Below, one piece after another: positions 25,644-34,078 of a stretch of 64,000 bases of DNA. The notes under the pieces are model-generated. The model made no database searches, had not been told where the DNA came from, and saw only the letters and a list, made by a program, of their open reading frames with translations. The DNA is from Parageobacillus sp. KH3-4 (GTDB taxonomy: Bacteria > Bacillota > Bacilli > Bacillales > Anoxybacillaceae), in assembly GCF_022846435.1 (NCBI RefSeq), contig NZ_AP025627.1:1956001-2020000 (forward strand). Direction: 5' to 3'. Every line of letters begins with the position of its first letter. Position 1 is the first letter of the stretch. The translations under genes and the position numbers were made by a program.

Positions 25644-26465
25644 CTATGAAGGCAAGAAGCCTTTTTGACTCAAATAAATTTGTTCATCGGAGAATACCTT
25701 TTTTAGTCTGTCATACACGATGCGATATGCGGAAGGATCACACCATTCTTCCAAACCTAATTCTTTGTACATAGAAAAAATGCCTAAATTTTTGGTTCGT
25801 TTTCCTCCACTGCCGTCTCCCATGAAATAATCATCCACACAGACACGATCGACTAATTTCTTTAATGTTTCTGGAAACTCTTCACTGCTAGGCAATACAG
25901 GGGCGATTGCGGCTTGAGTCGGCACACCTGCATCTGCCAAAAGTTGCAGTGCCTTTAATCTAGCGCTAATCGGCGGGGCATAAGGCGTAAAAAGTTTACG
26001 TATATCTTCCCTGTCTGTTTCAATGGTCATGCTAACTCGGACTCTATCCTTTAAAAGCAGAAATAAATCAATATCTCTACATACTAAAGGGCTCCGTGTC
26101 TGTACGAATAAAAAATCCGGTTGATTTTCCGCCATTACTTCCAACAAGGATCTTGTTATTTTCTCCTTATACTCAATAGGCTGATAAGGGTCTGTGCTAG
26201 ATGACATAAAAATCGTCACTTTCCCTTTATTTTTTGCTCTCTCCAGCTCTTTGCGCAGCAAATCTGCCGCTTCCTTTTTTATGTCTACCCATGTTCCCCA
26301 TTCCTTCTTACGAAATACCGAAATAGGCATTTGACGCACATAGCAGTATGAACAACCAAATGCACAACCAGCATATGGATTCAAAGAATGACTATAACCG
26401 GAAAGAAATCCTGTTCCTTTATTAAGAAGGGTTTTTGGGTATTTGTAAAAAAATTCAACGTTCAC
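25644..26465 (-). CDS. SPL-family radical SAM protein
   Basis: This 273-residue radical SAM protein has the Cx3Cx2C cluster motif C-A-F-G-C-S-Y-C (Cys34, 38, 41) and S-S-S-T-D-P-Y-Q-P, a combination seen in the spore photoproduct lyase-like/Rv2578c group. The start is GTG at 26465, seven bases after GGAGGG. It begins 19 bases past adaB, so it appears to be the third gene of an adaA-adaB operon, which supports a role in repair of damaged DNA or nucleotides. True spore photoproduct lyase activity cannot be claimed. Confidence 0.85.
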   Translation of the reverse strand: MNVEFFYKYPKTLLNKGTGFLSGYSHSLNPYAGCAFGCSYCYVRQMPISVFRKKEWGTWVDIKKEAADLLRKELERAKNKGKVTIFMSSSTDPYQPIEYKEKITRSLLEVMAENQPDFLFVQTRSPLVCRDIDLFLLLKDRVRVSMTIETDREDIRKLFTPYAPPISARLKALQLLADAGVPTQAAIAPVLPSSEEFPETLKKLVDRVCVDDYFMGDGSGGKRTKNLGIFSMYKELGLEEWCDPSAYRIVYDRLKKVFSDEQIYLSQKGFLPS

Positions 26466-26484
26466 GCCGAATCCCTCCAGAGGT

Positions 26485-27054
26485 TTACATACGCTCCGTG
26501 GTACTATTAGGCATGCAAGGGCTCGCCTCCATAAGCAAGCTTCTACTTTCTAGCTGCAGCAGCTGTTTCTTTATCTCCAAACCGCCCCGATAACCTGTCA
26601 GTTTTCCATTTTTGCCAATCGCACGATGGCAAGGTACCACAATTAAAATTGGATTGGCACCAATAGCAGCTCCGACGGCACGTACCGAAGCCGGTTTTTG
26701 AATATAATCCGCAATTTCCGAGTAAGATTGCGTGTGCCCGTACGGAATTTTGCGCAATGCATTCCACACTGATAATTGAAATGGTGTACCGTATAAATCA
26801 AGAGGCTGTAAAAAGTTCTTGCGCTTCCCCCGGAAATATTCTTCCAATTCGTCTGTATAAGGTCGTAATTTCTCATCATCTTGCGCCAAAACGCTGTTCG
26901 GAAAGCGTTTCGTAACTCAATTGGCTAACTCTTCAAATGGCTTATTCGGAGAACCTACGTAACAAAGTCCTTTGGATGTCGCAGCGATATACATTTGCCA
27001 TTGGTTATACACAAACAAAGTCCAATAAACCGTTAGATTATTTTTTGATACCAT
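26485..27054 (-). pseudogene. adaB: O6-alkylguanine-DNA alkyltransferase with in-frame TGA
   Basis: Read from the ATG at 27054, which overlaps the adaA stop by one base, the frame has 189 sense positions of AdaB/Ogt type but codon 46 (26917-26919) is TGA, in E-E-L-A-N-stop-V-T-K-R, where TGG for Trp would be normal. The rest is intact: R-A-V-G-A-A-I-G-A-N-P, the methyl-acceptor P-C-H-R, and G-Y-R-G-G. The C-terminal catalytic domain lies entirely after the TGA and might still be made from an internal start (an in-frame ATG at 26859 or weak upstream TTGs). A sequencing error or true mutation would look the same. Confidence 0.8.
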
Positions 27055-27689
27055 TATTTAACGCTCCCATCGTTTATGTTATTGCTAATTAATTGGCGGT
27101 AATCTGCAGGCGTATAACCTGTTTCTTTTTTAAATAAAGTGATAAAGTATGCTGTATTAGGAATGCCTACTGCCAAGGCAATTTCTGTAATAGTTTTATC
27201 CGAATTGACAAGAGAATGAACGGCTTTGGAAATTCTTGTTTGCCGGATATACTGGGCTGGGGTGATCCCCTTTATCCGTTTAAACGTACGGTGCAAATGA
27301 TAGGGACTGCCGTGGCACATATTCGCCAACGTTTTCAGCGTTAAAGCTTCCCTGTAATTCGTGTCAATGAATTGTGCGATTTGGGCCACCCATTCTTCAT
27401 CCGGCAACCGTTGTCCGGTCGGTTTGCATCGTTTGCATGGTCGGAAATTTTCTGATAGAGCTTGTTGCGCATTTTGAAAGATGCGGACGTTTTCCTTTTT
27501 TGGGGGACGGGATTTGCAAGAAGGACGGCAAAAAATACCGGTAGTCTTTACGCCGTAAAAAAATTTATCGTCATAGGACGAATCGTTGCGCACGATCGCT
27601 TGCCATATTTCATCTGTTATATCTGTTTCACTAGCGTTCTTGGTTGCGATTGGAATATCTTCATGTTCTTGCTGTGTTTTATTCTTCAT
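27054..27689 (-). CDS. adaA: Methylphosphotriester-DNA methyltransferase and activator AdaA
   Basis: This 211-residue protein is the sensor of the adaptive response to alkylation. The N-terminal Ada zinc domain has F-C-R-P-S-C-K-S-R and C-K-R-C-K-P (four cysteines, one of them the methyl acceptor), and the C-terminal half is an AraC-type double helix-turn-helix (Y-H-L-H-R-T-F-K, then I-T-E-I-A-L-A-V-G). Methylated AdaA activates its own operon. ATG at 27689 follows GGAGGTGAG. The stop overlaps the adaB start. Confidence 0.95.
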   Translation of the reverse strand: MKNKTQQEHEDIPIATKNASETDITDEIWQAIVRNDSSYDDKFFYGVKTTGIFCRPSCKSRPPKKENVRIFQNAQQALSENFRPCKRCKPTGQRLPDEEWVAQIAQFIDTNYREALTLKTLANMCHGSPYHLHRTFKRIKGITPAQYIRQTRISKAVHSLVNSDKTITEIALAVGIPNTAYFITLFKKETGYTPADYRQLISNNINDGSVK

Positions 27690-28069
27690 TTGGCTCACCT
27701 CCACATACAGTAACACCAGATGATATCCGAATATATGTTTCTACGAATATAAAAGCAAGATTTTAAAATCAAATCGAATACGTTTCATGTTAACACTAAG
27801 ATTGTATCGTTATTGCGGAGAATGGAAACATTTGCATAAAAATAGCATGATTTATCCTGAGTGAGGCGCTCCTTAGTGTGTATAGGCGTGAAAATTTGGA
27901 GATAATCGATTTTTCCTATTGACAAATATAAAAAAAAGAACTATCCTAATTCGCGATTGTTCACGGAAACTTCCGATTCCTCGACAAAACTTGTCAAAGG
28001 ATTCGACGGCCCCCAGAACGAAGTTAACAACGTAGAATAAGACCACATCTAGAAAGGGATGAGTGGCAC
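27690..28069. other. Intergenic region upstream of adaA
   Basis: This divergent region has no credible gene. On the minus strand TTGATT-17-TATTCG just upstream of adaA could be its activator-dependent promoter. The right half is featureless to my reading. Confidence 0.4.
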
Positions 28070-28198
28070 GTGAGAGCAGAACGGAGAAAACAATGGAAAT
28101 CGCATTGGCGCAAATACAAACATTTATATAAAGGTGCCCGCGTGGAACGCCGCAATAAATGGCGGCAAAAATGGGAAGAAAAATATACGGCGAGCTAA
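28070..28198 (+). CDS. 42-residue basic Trp/Lys/Arg-rich protein
   Basis: This small, strongly basic protein has a regular spacing of tryptophans and basic residues (R-K-Q-W-K-S-H-W-R-K-Y-K and N-K-W-R-Q-K-W-E-E-K-Y), which would give an amphipathic helix. GTG at 28070 follows GGGATG by eight bases, and a clean terminator begins at the stop codon. These features make it a likely real gene. It could be a nucleic-acid- or membrane-binding peptide. No family recognised. Confidence 0.55.
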   Translation: MRAERRKQWKSHWRKYKHLYKGARVERRNKWRQKWEEKYTAS

Positions 28199-28226
28199 AA
28201 ACCTTGGTACTACACCAAGGTTTTTT
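28197..28226 (+). terminator. Terminator after the 42-residue protein gene
   Basis: The arms ACCTTGGT and ACCAAGGT (28201-28208, 28214-28221) end in TTTTTT. Confidence 0.88.
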
Positions 28227-28397
28227 CACTTCCTTCCGGCTTCCCCGCTCCCGCATCTCTTCATTGCTTTGATGCCAAAATTTCTGCTCTTTCGTTCCAC
28301 TGTTTTTCCCCTTCATTATGTATAGCCAACACCTCGTTCGCATAAAAATTTATCCGTTTACAAAAAATAATGATGCTGAAAGAAGGAGTGACTGTTC

Positions 28398-28631
28398 ATG
28401 AACGGACAAGAAACATTTGTCGCCGTCCAAAAAAATCATCAAGGCGACATTATTGGATTTAAAACATCCAAAGGGCGCATATTATCATATCGCAGAGCAT
28501 TAATGGAAGTGGAAAAAGGGGCGATTGCCGGTGTCCACGTCGTTACCGAGCACGACGGAGAACGATATATACGCTCCAATCCCGACGGAGATCCCTCCAA
28601 CAATCTTGATCAACTTCCTCCGTTTTCCTAA
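28398..28631 (+). CDS. DUF3892 family protein
   Basis: This 77-residue soluble protein is typical of DUF3892: V-A-V-Q-K-N-H-Q-G-D-I-I-G-F-K-T, a central A-L-M-E-V-E-K-G-A-I-A-G-V and the R-Y-I-R-S-N-P-D-G-D end. The function is unknown. ATG at 28398 follows AAGGAG. It precedes another small hydrophilic gene by about 30 bases; both may be expressed together, possibly during sporulation. Confidence 0.8.
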   Translation: MNGQETFVAVQKNHQGDIIGFKTSKGRILSYRRALMEVEKGAIAGVHVVTEHDGERYIRSNPDGDPSNNLDQLPPFS

Positions 28632-28662
28632 ATACTTATTTGTGGAAAGGATGTGCTAGCAC

Positions 28663-28812
28663 ATGACAAAACGACCGAACAAAGGAAGCAAAAATCAGAA
28701 TGCACCGACACAAGATGCCATGTCGCTCTTAAACGGGACCATCGCGGGCGACAACAGCAAAGGAAATAAACGAAATAAATCGCAAAACGACAAAACAGAT
28801 CTGTATGAATAA
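28663..28812 (+). CDS. 49-residue Asn/Lys-rich hydrophilic protein
   Basis: This short, highly polar protein (M-T-K-R-P-N-K-G-S-K-N-Q-N, later G-N-K-R-N-K-S-Q-N-D-K) follows the DUF3892 gene with GGAAAGG upstream of its ATG. Composition resembles small spore-specific proteins, but I cannot name a family. It converges on the end of the cobalamin operon. Confidence 0.55.
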   Translation: MTKRPNKGSKNQNAPTQDAMSLLNGTIAGDNSKGNKRNKSQNDKTDLYE

Positions 28813-28819
28813 ATCAGAG

Positions 28820-28848
28820 AAAGGGATGAGCTAAAACTCAATCCCTTT
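28820..28848. terminator. Terminator between the small gene and the cobalamin operon
   Basis: The hairpin AAAGGGATGAG-CTAAAA-CTCAATCCCTTT has a one-base bulge and overlaps the cobO stop. No strong T-run follows, so it is moderate. Confidence 0.5.
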
Positions 28849-29382
28849 CATCGCCGTAACGCCTTGCTCATAATCATGTTTGACCAGCTTCATCTCTGTA
28901 ACAATGTCGGCTGCCTCGATTAATTCCCGCTTCGCCGAACGGCCGGTGATCACTAAATGAAGCGCGGGAGGGCGCTTTTCTATTAATTGAAGCACCTTTT
29001 GAATGGAAATGATATCATCGACCGGAAACCGGTCAATCGCCAGCGCATTGTTCAATTCATCCAAAATCATTAAGTCGTACATGCCTGAAAGCACTTTTTC
29101 TTTCGTCAACTCCCATGCCGCCTTCAACGCCCGCCGATGCGCTTCCGGCGTTTTCGTCCATGTAAACCCGGCGCCCATTGGATACATTTCGATGCCGAGT
29201 TTTTGAAAAATAAGCTGTTCGCCATACGTTCGTTCGGGCGACTTGATAAACTGAATGACGGCGGCTTTTTTTCCTCTTCCTGCAGCCCGTATCGCCAACC
29301 CGAGCGCAGCGGTCGTTTTGCCTTTTCCGTCCCCCGTATAAACGATGACGCGCCCTTTCGTTTTATGTGGTGGCAATCGCAT
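28831..29382 (-). CDS. cobO: Corrinoid adenosyltransferase (CobO/BtuR type)
   Basis: This enzyme of about 183 residues adds the 5'-deoxyadenosyl group of ATP to the reduced cobalt of the corrin. The P-loop is G-D-G-K-G-K-T-T-A-A-L-G, followed by M-I-L-D-E-L-N-N-A and V-I-T-G-R-S-A. The start is ATG at 29382 inside the end of cobA (20-base overlap); the TTG six bases on (29376) has better spacing from GGGGTG and is an alternative. It is the last gene of the cobalamin operon. Confidence 0.93.
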   Translation of the reverse strand: MRLPPHKTKGRVIVYTGDGKGKTTAALGLAIRAAGRGKKAAVIQFIKSPERTYGEQLIFQKLGIEMYPMGAGFTWTKTPEAHRRALKAAWELTKEKVLSGMYDLMILDELNNALAIDRFPVDDIISIQKVLQLIEKRPPALHLVITGRSAKRELIEAADIVTEMKLVKHDYEQGVTAMKGIEF

Positions 29383-30145
29383 CACCCCGTTCCATCTCAG
29401 CAAACCATTGAATTGTTTCCCGCAGGCGTACGACCTCCCCGACAACGATCACCGCTGGGTGAGAAAGACCGGCGTTTTTGACGATATCGGAAATCATCTG
29501 CAGCGTGCCGACAGCCGTCCGCTGCCGCTCCGTCGTCCCCCACTCGATCACCGCTACAGGGGTATGCACCGGTTTTCCATGTTCGATCAGTTTTCGGCAA
29601 ATATACGGCAAATTGCCAACACCCATATAAAACACAATCGTATCGCTTCCTTTCGCCAATCCTTCCCAATGAAGGCGGTCTTCGCCTTTTTCCGGGCGGC
29701 CGTGGCCGGTCACAATGGTAAAGGAAGCGGCATATTTTCGGTGCGTGACTGGAATGCCGGCATATGCCGGCGCCGCAATTCCTGCCGTCACGCCAGGAAC
29801 GATTTCAAACGGAATGCCGTGTCGCGCGAGCACTTCCGCTTCTTCCCCGGCACGTCCGAATACGCAAGGATCCCCGCCTTTTAGCCGAGTGACAATCTTT
29901 CCTTGTTTCGCTTTTTCGACCAACCATTCATGAATTTGTTCTTGAATGCGCTCATGCTTTCCCGGTTCTTTTCCACAATAAATGAGCTCGGCGCCGCTTT
30001 TGGCGTATTTCAATAAATTTTGGTTAATCAATCGGTCGTAAATAATAACATCGGCGTTTCGAATGCACTCCAACCCATAGACAGTAATCAGCTTTTCGTC
30101 ACCGGGGCCGGCGCCGACGATATATACTTTTCCGCACGCTGTCAT
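29363..30145 (-). CDS. cobA: Uroporphyrinogen-III C-methyltransferase
   Basis: This 260-residue enzyme methylates uroporphyrinogen III at C2 and C7 to give precorrin-2, the entry to both siroheme and cobalamin. Family marks are V-G-A-G-P-G-D, T-R-L-K-G-G-D-P-C-V-F-G-R-A-G-E-E and P-G-V-T-A-G-I-A-A-P-A-Y-A-G-I-P-V-T-H-R. It is a single-domain SUMT without the CysG dehydrogenase part. The start overlaps the cobT stop by four bases. Confidence 0.95.
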   Translation of the reverse strand: MTACGKVYIVGAGPGDEKLITVYGLECIRNADVIIYDRLINQNLLKYAKSGAELIYCGKEPGKHERIQEQIHEWLVEKAKQGKIVTRLKGGDPCVFGRAGEEAEVLARHGIPFEIVPGVTAGIAAPAYAGIPVTHRKYAASFTIVTGHGRPEKGEDRLHWEGLAKGSDTIVFYMGVGNLPYICRKLIEHGKPVHTPVAVIEWGTTERQRTAVGTLQMISDIVKNAGLSHPAVIVVGEVVRLRETIQWFAEMERGDAIATT

Positions 30146-31194
30146 TGTTTTCCTTCTCCTTCTACAGAATGGGAAATATGTGCAGAAGCAAATGTCGCCA
30201 TTTCTTTAACCATCGCCGTCGCAAATGCCAACAGCGGAAATGCGACCGCCGCCCCGCTTCCTTCGCCAAGGCGCATGTTTAAATCGATGAGCGGCTCTTT
30301 TCCTAATAATTCAAGAGCCACTTGATGCCCCATTTCTGGAGAACGATGGCCGGCAATCATATAATCGGCAACAGCGGGAGCGAAAAGCTTAGCGACAAGC
30401 GCGGCAACCGTACAGATGAACCCGTCCAATAAAATCGGAACACGACGCTCCGCTGCCGCCAACATCGCTCCTGCTATCGCAGCGATTTCCAATCCGCCGA
30501 TTTTGGATAATAATTCTATCGGTTTGGACGGATCAGGTTTATGAAGCGACAATGCGCGGCGAATGACATTTGCTTTATGGGCTAGCTTCTCTTCGGAAAT
30601 GCCCGTTCCCCTCCCGACAAGTTGTTCGATTGGCTTGCCGCTCACCGCCGTTAGAATCGCGCTTGCGGTAGTCGTGTTGCCGATGCCCATTTCGCCGACA
30701 ATAAGAGTACGAGCGCCTTTATTGATGATCTCCTTCGCTTGTTCGTAACCAACGATTAGCGCTTGTTCCGCTTCCGCGCTGCTCATCGCTTCCATTTCGC
30801 AAAAATTGTTGGTGCCGTGCCGCACTTTTTTCGAAATTACCGCTTCAAGTTCAATCGGTGCAGCGACTCCAACATCAACAATGGCAAATATTGCGCCAAT
30901 TTGCCGGCTGAATACATTAATCGCCGCGCCGCCTTGAACAAAATTCCCTACCATTTGCGCCGTCACTTCCGGCGGAAATGCTGACACCCCTTCTTTCGCA
31001 ACACCGTGGTCCGCGGCAAATACAAGCACGCCAGGCGGGGAAACATTGGGAAATTTAGTCCCTGTCATTTCCGCCAACTCGACCGCTAACTTCTCTAAAC
31101 GGCCAAGACTGCCAACCGGCTTTGTCAATTGGTCGACGTAAGCGCGTGCCTCTTTTCCTATTTCTTTATTCAGCTTTGGAATCGAAAATAACAT
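30142..31194 (-). CDS. cobT: Nicotinate-nucleotide:dimethylbenzimidazole phosphoribosyltransferase
   Basis: This 350-residue enzyme makes alpha-ribazole phosphate for the lower ligand of cobalamin. Signatures are L-T-K-P-V-G-S-L-G-R-L-E, F-A-A-D-H-G-V, V-G-E-M-G-I-G-N-T-T and G-H-R-S-P-E-M-G-H. The only lower-ligand gene in the operon, it needs CobU/CobS partners that are not in the window. It overlaps both neighbours by 1-4 bases. Confidence 0.96.
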   Translation of the reverse strand: MLFSIPKLNKEIGKEARAYVDQLTKPVGSLGRLEKLAVELAEMTGTKFPNVSPPGVLVFAADHGVAKEGVSAFPPEVTAQMVGNFVQGGAAINVFSRQIGAIFAIVDVGVAAPIELEAVISKKVRHGTNNFCEMEAMSSAEAEQALIVGYEQAKEIINKGARTLIVGEMGIGNTTTASAILTAVSGKPIEQLVGRGTGISEEKLAHKANVIRRALSLHKPDPSKPIELLSKIGGLEIAAIAGAMLAAAERRVPILLDGFICTVAALVAKLFAPAVADYMIAGHRSPEMGHQVALELLGKEPLIDLNMRLGEGSGAAVAFPLLAFATAMVKEMATFASAHISHSVEGEGKQ

Positions 31195-32708
31195 TACACA
31201 TCCCCCTTTTGAAACGCATGCATTTTTTCTTCAATTTCATCAATGCGGACGTGCCGCTTCACATGATTGGCAAGGCGATCAAAAGCCTGCTCTCTGATGG
31301 TGCGAAACGACTGACGCCCGTAAATGGGCGCCAATCCTTTCCGGCGGCGAATATTGTTCAATAGCGCCTCACGAAACGCATCGTTATGAAAAAGATCGTG
31401 AAAATACGTGCCTAACACCCGATCGTCTTTGCTTTTCGCGCCTTCCCCACGCCCTTGAACGTCGACAAAAGGGATATAATCTCCGTCAAGCGGCTGCGAA
31501 CGACCCATATGAATCTCATACCCTTTTACGGAAAAACGCTCACCGGCAAATGTCAATATCCCTTCTGAAAGAACGGTTGTTTTTTTACGCTCCAGTGTCG
31601 TTTCCATCGGAAGCAGATTTAATCCAGAAATTTCCTCTAGCGGCGTTTCCACACCAAATGGATCGCGAATGCGGGCGCCTAACATTTGATAGCCGCCGCA
31701 TATTCCAACAATCGTCGTAGAATGATATTTATAAAGTTTTACAATTTGCTCGGCAATGCCTTGTTTCTTCATATATAGCAAGTCTTCTATTGTATTTTTG
31801 CTTCCTGGTAAAATAAGCAAATCGGGCTTTCCAAGCTGCGCGGCCGTCGTCACAAAACGGACGTGGCAGTCCGGTTCGGCCAAAAACGGATCGACATCCG
31901 TGAAATTAGAGATTTTCGGACAGCGGATCACTGCAATATCAATGTCTTTGTCCGGATTGACGGTTGCGGACATTTGTTCTAAACTAACCGAGTCTTCCGC
32001 GTCAATATGTAAATCTTCTAAATATGGAACGACGCCTAACACCGGAACGCCCGTATATTGCTCAAACCAGTCGAGCCCCGGCTTCAACAGCGCCAAATCG
32101 CCGCGGAACTTATTAATAATCACGCCGATGATCCTCTTGCGGTCTTCTTTGTCAAGCAGCTGCAACGTCCCTACTAAACTGGCAAACACGCCGCCGCGTT
32201 CGATATCGCCGACTAATATTACCGGCGCGTTTGCCATGCGGGCGACGCGCATGTTGACAAGTTCGCGGTCGTTTAAATTGATTTCCGCCGGGCTTCCCGC
32301 CCCTTCAATAACAAGCCGATCATACTCATTCATTAAAACGCCCAGCGACTTGCGGATAATGCTTAATCCATGTTCGAAAAATTCGTTGCGGTACGCGAAC
32401 GCCTGCATATTTTTATACGGCCGTCCGTGCACGATGATTTGCGATTCATGCTCGCGGCTCGGTTTAATTAAAATCGGGTTCATATCGGTCGTCGCGGCAA
32501 CGCCGGCCGCCTCCGCTTGGATTCCTTGCGCCCGCCCGATTTCTTTGCCATCGACCGTAACATACGAATTAAGAGACATATTTTGTGATTTAAACGGCGC
32601 CGTTTTCCAGCCGTTTTGCGCGAAAATGCGGCAAAACGCCGTGGCGATAATGCTTTTTCCCGCATCGGAATGCGTTCCTTGAAACATAATCGGCAACGCT
32701 TTAGCCAT
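31194..32708 (-). CDS. cbiP: Cobyric acid synthase
   Basis: This 504-residue glutamine-dependent amidase carries out four amidations of adenosylcobyrinic acid a,c-diamide. The N-terminal synthetase domain starts Q-G-T-H-S-D-A-G-K-S, and the C-terminal class-I-like amidotransferase part has V-G-I-C-G-G-Y-Q-M-L-G with the nucleophilic Cys. It overlaps cbiA by eight bases and cobT by one. Confidence 0.96.
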   Translation of the reverse strand: MAKALPIMFQGTHSDAGKSIIATAFCRIFAQNGWKTAPFKSQNMSLNSYVTVDGKEIGRAQGIQAEAAGVAATTDMNPILIKPSREHESQIIVHGRPYKNMQAFAYRNEFFEHGLSIIRKSLGVLMNEYDRLVIEGAGSPAEINLNDRELVNMRVARMANAPVILVGDIERGGVFASLVGTLQLLDKEDRKRIIGVIINKFRGDLALLKPGLDWFEQYTGVPVLGVVPYLEDLHIDAEDSVSLEQMSATVNPDKDIDIAVIRCPKISNFTDVDPFLAEPDCHVRFVTTAAQLGKPDLLILPGSKNTIEDLLYMKKQGIAEQIVKLYKYHSTTIVGICGGYQMLGARIRDPFGVETPLEEISGLNLLPMETTLERKKTTVLSEGILTFAGERFSVKGYEIHMGRSQPLDGDYIPFVDVQGRGEGAKSKDDRVLGTYFHDLFHNDAFREALLNNIRRRKGLAPIYGRQSFRTIREQAFDRLANHVKRHVRIDEIEEKMHAFQKGDV

Positions 32709-34065
32709 GTTCTTTCACCTTCTTGCATCGCTTCAGCCAATTTTCGACCATTGGCGGGCAAGAAGCAAAATGAAAATGGACATAGCCTGCAATTAAATTT
32801 TGCCGCTGATAGCCGTCTTTTTTCACACCGCGCAATCCCGTTGTTTCATACGCAAATGGAATCTCGCCTCCCGCTTCGTACGTAGAATAATGGAACTCAT
32901 GCCCCCGCGCCCGCAATCCTTCCGGAAGCAAAAAATTTCCTTGTTCTCCCTTAACTTCGCGATAGCCGAGCGCGATGAGCTTCGGATGCATGACGACGCG
33001 CCCCGGAATGACGCCGACCATGTCATAACGCGAACCATCCGTCGTTTCAATGGCTTCGGTTAAAAACATAAATCCCCCGCATTCCGCCAATGTCGGAAGC
33101 CCGCTTTCGATCGCGGCTTTGATCGACTGTTTGACGCTTCGCTGTTCGGACAGCTGTTTTGCGAATTCTTCGGGAAATCCGCCGCCAATATACAACCCAT
33201 CGACATCGTCCGGCAGCGGCTCGCCGGCAAGCGGGGAGAAAAAGACCAACTCGGCTCCATACGCTTGTAACAGCTCTAAATTTTCCGGATAGTAAAAATG
33301 AAACGCCGCGTCTTTGGCGACCGCGATCCGCACATCATACGATTTGTTTACATCGACATACGATCGAGGCGCGTTCAATGCCGGAGCTTCCGCCAGCTTA
33401 AGCAATGCGTTAAGGTCGACCGTCTCGGCGACGCGCTCCCCTAATTCCGCAAAAAAGCCATCCAAATCTCCGCGCTCTATCGACGGAATGAGGCCTAAAT
33501 GCCGTTCCGGAATGTGAAGCGCATCATCTTTGGTTAAAAATCCGATCACTGGAATGCCGCATTCTTGTTCAATCGCCGTTTTCACAAGGCGAAAATGCCC
33601 CTCACTGCCGACGCGGTTGGCAATCACTCCCGCAATGCGCACGCGTTTATCAAACGTTTGAAAGCCGCGGACAACCGCCGCCGCGCTCCGTGCCATTCCG
33701 GAACAGTCGATGACAAGCAACACCGGGCTTTTCGTCAAAACGCTGATTTCCGCCGTCGTTCCTTCGTTTGTCGTCGGCCGCTTTCCGTCAAACAGTCCCA
33801 TGACCCCTTCGATAATGGCGATGTCCGCCCCTACACAGCCTTTTGCGCAAATCGCTCGAACCGCTTCGTGGCCGACCATCCAACTGTCGAGGTTGCGCGA
33901 TCGTCTTCCCGTGACAGCGGTATGATAGGTCGGGTCAATATAATCCGGACCGCATTTAAATCCTTGCACGGCGTAGCCTTTTTTTCTTAACGCCGCCATC
34001 AGCCCAATGGTTACAGTAGTTTTTCCGACGCCGCTTTCTGTCCCGGCGATCACGATTCTTCGCAT
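32701..34065 (-). CDS. cbiA: Cobyrinate a,c-diamide synthase
   Basis: This 454-residue glutamine-dependent enzyme amidates the a and c side chains. It has the P-loop G-T-E-S-G-V-G-K-T-T at the N-terminus and L-A-E-C-G-G-F-M-F-L with the amidotransferase Cys, and belongs to the same superfamily as CbiP. ATG at 34065 follows AAGGAGG; an upstream in-frame start at 34113 runs into cbiG. Gap to cbiG is 13 bases. Confidence 0.95.
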   Translation of the reverse strand: MRRIVIAGTESGVGKTTVTIGLMAALRKKGYAVQGFKCGPDYIDPTYHTAVTGRRSRNLDSWMVGHEAVRAICAKGCVGADIAIIEGVMGLFDGKRPTTNEGTTAEISVLTKSPVLLVIDCSGMARSAAAVVRGFQTFDKRVRIAGVIANRVGSEGHFRLVKTAIEQECGIPVIGFLTKDDALHIPERHLGLIPSIERGDLDGFFAELGERVAETVDLNALLKLAEAPALNAPRSYVDVNKSYDVRIAVAKDAAFHFYYPENLELLQAYGAELVFFSPLAGEPLPDDVDGLYIGGGFPEEFAKQLSEQRSVKQSIKAAIESGLPTLAECGGFMFLTEAIETTDGSRYDMVGVIPGRVVMHPKLIALGYREVKGEQGNFLLPEGLRARGHEFHYSTYEAGGEIPFAYETTGLRGVKKDGYQRQNLIAGYVHFHFASCPPMVENWLKRCKKVKEHG

Positions 34066-34078
34066 GTTACGTTCCTCC

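Noticed and set aside
31756-32682. 308-codon plus-strand frame inside cbiP.
   Set aside because: Antisense shadow produced by the codon bias of cbiP; translation is Ser/Pro-rich without domain features.
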